DNA of 64,000 nucleotides from Azoarcus sp031556475 (GTDB taxonomy: Bacteria > Pseudomonadota > Gammaproteobacteria > Burkholderiales > Rhodocyclaceae), in NCBI GenBank assembly GCA_031556475.1, contig JAVBSY010000052.1, positions 1-64,000 on the forward strand. The letters run 5' to 3'. The position numbers were made by a program, and so were the translations under genes. The notes beneath the pieces are model-generated. The model had not been told where the DNA came from, did no database searches, and saw only the letters and a program-made list of their open reading frames with translations. Shown here in pieces: positions 62,711 through 64,000 of this stretch. Each line of letters begins with the position of its first letter. Position 1 is the first letter of the stretch.

Positions 62711-62823
62711 ATCCCGCCCCCTCGCCTTCCGGCGGCAATTCTGCCGTCTGTCACTGTTTTCTTTTTCTGCGTACGTTCTTCATGCGCGACCACTGGCGTC
62801 TCCTGTCAAGATTGCGCCCATGA

Positions 62824-63813
62824 TCAGGCTCCTGAGAAAGGGCAATTTTCGAGGGCGGCGATCACACGCTGCCAATCGGGTTCACTGCCGGGCAGGCCGA
62901 AGCGCAGCAGATCGTGCTCGGGGATATCGCGCGTCAGAATGCCGTGACGTGCCAGCCAGTGGTGAATGGTGCTGCTATGGGGTGTGCGGACAGAGGCAAA
63001 CAGCGATGTACTGGCAACCTCGCCCAAGGGCTGGAGAAGACTATGCAGGCAGCGGCTTTCTATCGCAAGCCGCTGCCGCATGGCGCCCTGCCATGCCTTG
63101 TCTTGCAACGCCAAGCGGGCTGCCGCCCGGGAGGGGCCAGCCACAGTCCATGGCCCCAGACTTTCCGCCAGGCGTTGACGCAGTGCCACATCTGCAAAGA
63201 CAAAGCCGACCCGCGCGCCGGCGAGGCCAAAAAACTTGCCGAGAGACCGAAGCACGATCAGGTTCGGGGCAACAGATGTCCCCGCCAGAGGGGTGAGGCT
63301 GTACTCCGGCGTGGCATCGATGAAAGCCTCATCCAACACCAGCCACCCGCCATGCTTTCGCAGCTCGTGTGCCGTCTCCAATACCGCTTCGGGTCGGTGG
63401 AATTGCGCTGTCGGGTTGTTCGGATTACACAGCAGGGCATGCGAGGCTCGCCCTGCACCCTCGAGCGTTCCCGGCAGCGATTCAATCGCGTGCCCACTAC
63501 CGCGCCAAGCATGCGCATGCTCCGCATAAAGTGGAGAAACACAGGCCAGTCTGGCAGGCGAAAACAGCTTGGGGAGCAATTGGATGGCTGCCTGCGAACC
63601 TGCAACCGGGAGAAGATCCGTATTGCCGTAATAGACCGCCGCCGCCGATTCCAACCCGTCGTCGTCTTCCGGCAAACGGTGCCAAGCCTCTGCCGGCACT
63701 GCTGGAACAGGCCACCGGTGTGGATTGATGCCCGTGGATAGGTCCAGCCAATCAGCCAGCGGGATACCGTAGACGGCTGCCGCCAGTCTCAGACATCCGC
63801 CGTGTTCAAGCAT
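62824..63813 (-). CDS. cobD: threonine-phosphate decarboxylase
   Basis: PLP enzyme that makes (R)-1-amino-2-propanol phosphate, the linker of the cobalamin nucleotide loop. The 329-residue fold-type I aminotransferase-like protein begins MLEHGGCLRLAAAVYGIP and shows LDLSTGINPHRWPVP, CNPNNPTAQF and VLDEAFIDATPE. The PLP lysine is in LRSLGKFFGLAGARVGF. Nomenclature varies (CobC in Pseudomonas). It overlaps the end of cbiB by 8 bp. Confidence 0.93.
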   Translation of the reverse strand: MLEHGGCLRLAAAVYGIPLADWLDLSTGINPHRWPVPAVPAEAWHRLPEDDDGLESAAAVYYGNTDLLPVAGSQAAIQLLPKLFSPARLACVSPLYAEHAHAWRGSGHAIESLPGTLEGAGRASHALLCNPNNPTAQFHRPEAVLETAHELRKHGGWLVLDEAFIDATPEYSLTPLAGTSVAPNLIVLRSLGKFFGLAGARVGFVFADVALRQRLAESLGPWTVAGPSRAAARLALQDKAWQGAMRQRLAIESRCLHSLLQPLGEVASTSLFASVRTPHSSTIHHWLARHGILTRDIPEHDLLRFGLPGSEPDWQRVIAALENCPFSGA

Positions 63814-64000
63814 GGATGGCCCCCAACAGCAGGAAGACCGCCAGCCATAGCCACATGCCGCGCTTCACCAATACCATGGCCCGCAGGAGATCGTCCGCCC
63901 GGGGAGAACGGCCCTGTCCCAAGGGAGGGCGGATTTCCTCGTGCCCCTGGTAAGTGGCGGTACCGCCCAGCACGATACCCAGACTGCCCGCGCCGGCCGC
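63806..64000 (-). CDS. cbiB: adenosylcobinamide-phosphate synthase, C-terminal end (partial)
   Basis: Only the last 64 codons are in the window; the 5' part lies beyond the right edge. The frame reads AAGAGSLGIVLGGTATYQGH and then RPPLGQGRSPRADDLLRAM, followed by a membrane helix, VLVKRGMWLWLAVFLLLGAI, and the stop at 63806. This matches the C terminus of CbiB/CobD, the membrane enzyme that attaches aminopropanol phosphate to cobyric acid. The order cbiB-cobD is common. The gene overlaps cobD by 8 bp. Confidence 0.85.
   Translation of the reverse strand, partial: AAGAGSLGIVLGGTATYQGHEEIRPPLGQGRSPRADDLLRAMVLVKRGMWLWLAVFLLLGAIHA

Noticed and set aside
62711..62823. Cobalamin riboswitch inside the cob operon
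   Set aside because: The 113-bp gap between cobD and cobU is too short and lacks a B12-box; a riboswitch, if present, would lie upstream of cbiB outside the window.
1..64000. CRISPR arrays, toxin-antitoxin pairs, restriction systems or prophage
   Set aside because: No regularly spaced repeats, no matching gene families and no phage structural genes were seen.

Overview
The window looks like chromosomal DNA of a GC-rich betaproteobacterium. The evidence is the conserved block rpsB-tsf-pyrH-frr-uppS-cdsA-dxr-rseP-bamA-skp-lpxD-fabZ-lpxA-lpxB-rnhB, a DUF2863 protein of the betaproteobacterial type, and single-copy housekeeping genes whose closest remembered relatives are betaproteobacterial. 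No rRNA, CRISPR array, complete prophage or complete insertion sequence was seen. Genus cannot be fixed from sequence alone.

Layout. 1-5.1 kb: partial DUF2863 gene, msrB, a chemotaxis receptor, zapE and a SpoU-type RNA methyltransferase. 5.1-19.9 kb: a long minus-strand cell-envelope and translation superoperon with many ATGA or near-zero junctions, from rpsB at its 5' end to rnhB and a small CopD-like membrane gene at its 3' end. 20.3-23.7 kb: map and glnD. 23.7-29.1 kb: small accessory genes (UPF0114 protein, an AraC/GyrI regulator facing a stand-alone GyrI-like protein, AlkD-like, GFA, YjbR, hyi). 29.1-33.4 kb: lolD, lolC/E and a YgiQ-type radical SAM gene. 33.6-36.4 kb: two MFS transporters.

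36.4-41.0 kb is an accessory island. It starts at a tRNA-Thr(CGT) gene followed by the N-terminal stump of a P4-type integrase. It then carries a lower-GC LysR/MFS/SDR cargo module. It ends with an integrase-C-terminus-like fragment, a gutted parA and an alpA cut by a TGG-to-TGA nonsense change. I read it as the two ends of a decayed integrative conjugative element that has lost its core but kept cargo.

41.2-52.7 kb is a complete 13-gene urea uptake and urease locus (urtABCDE-ureDAJBCEFG), led by an excellent sigma-54 promoter. Urea is imported by the ABC transporter and hydrolysed by UreABC, which is matured with nickel by UreDEFG; UreJ is a likely nickel permease. 52.8-59.6 kb is a mixed accessory region: a metallo-beta-lactamase-fold hydrolase, an aldo/keto reductase stump, a DMT exporter facing a MarR regulator, a CaCA-type cation antiporter downstream of a convincing yybP-ykoY manganese riboswitch, and a fosmidomycin-resistance-type MFS gene facing an AraC regulator across nested inverted repeats. 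59.6-64.0 kb is a minus-strand cobalamin lower-ligand and salvage operon (cbiB partial, cobD, cobU, cobT, cobS, cobC).

I found no clear candidate for a wholly new defence or metabolic system. The best leads are the riboswitch-controlled antiporter, the decayed element with its cargo and unexplained structured non-coding stretch, and the symmetric operators next to the regulators.
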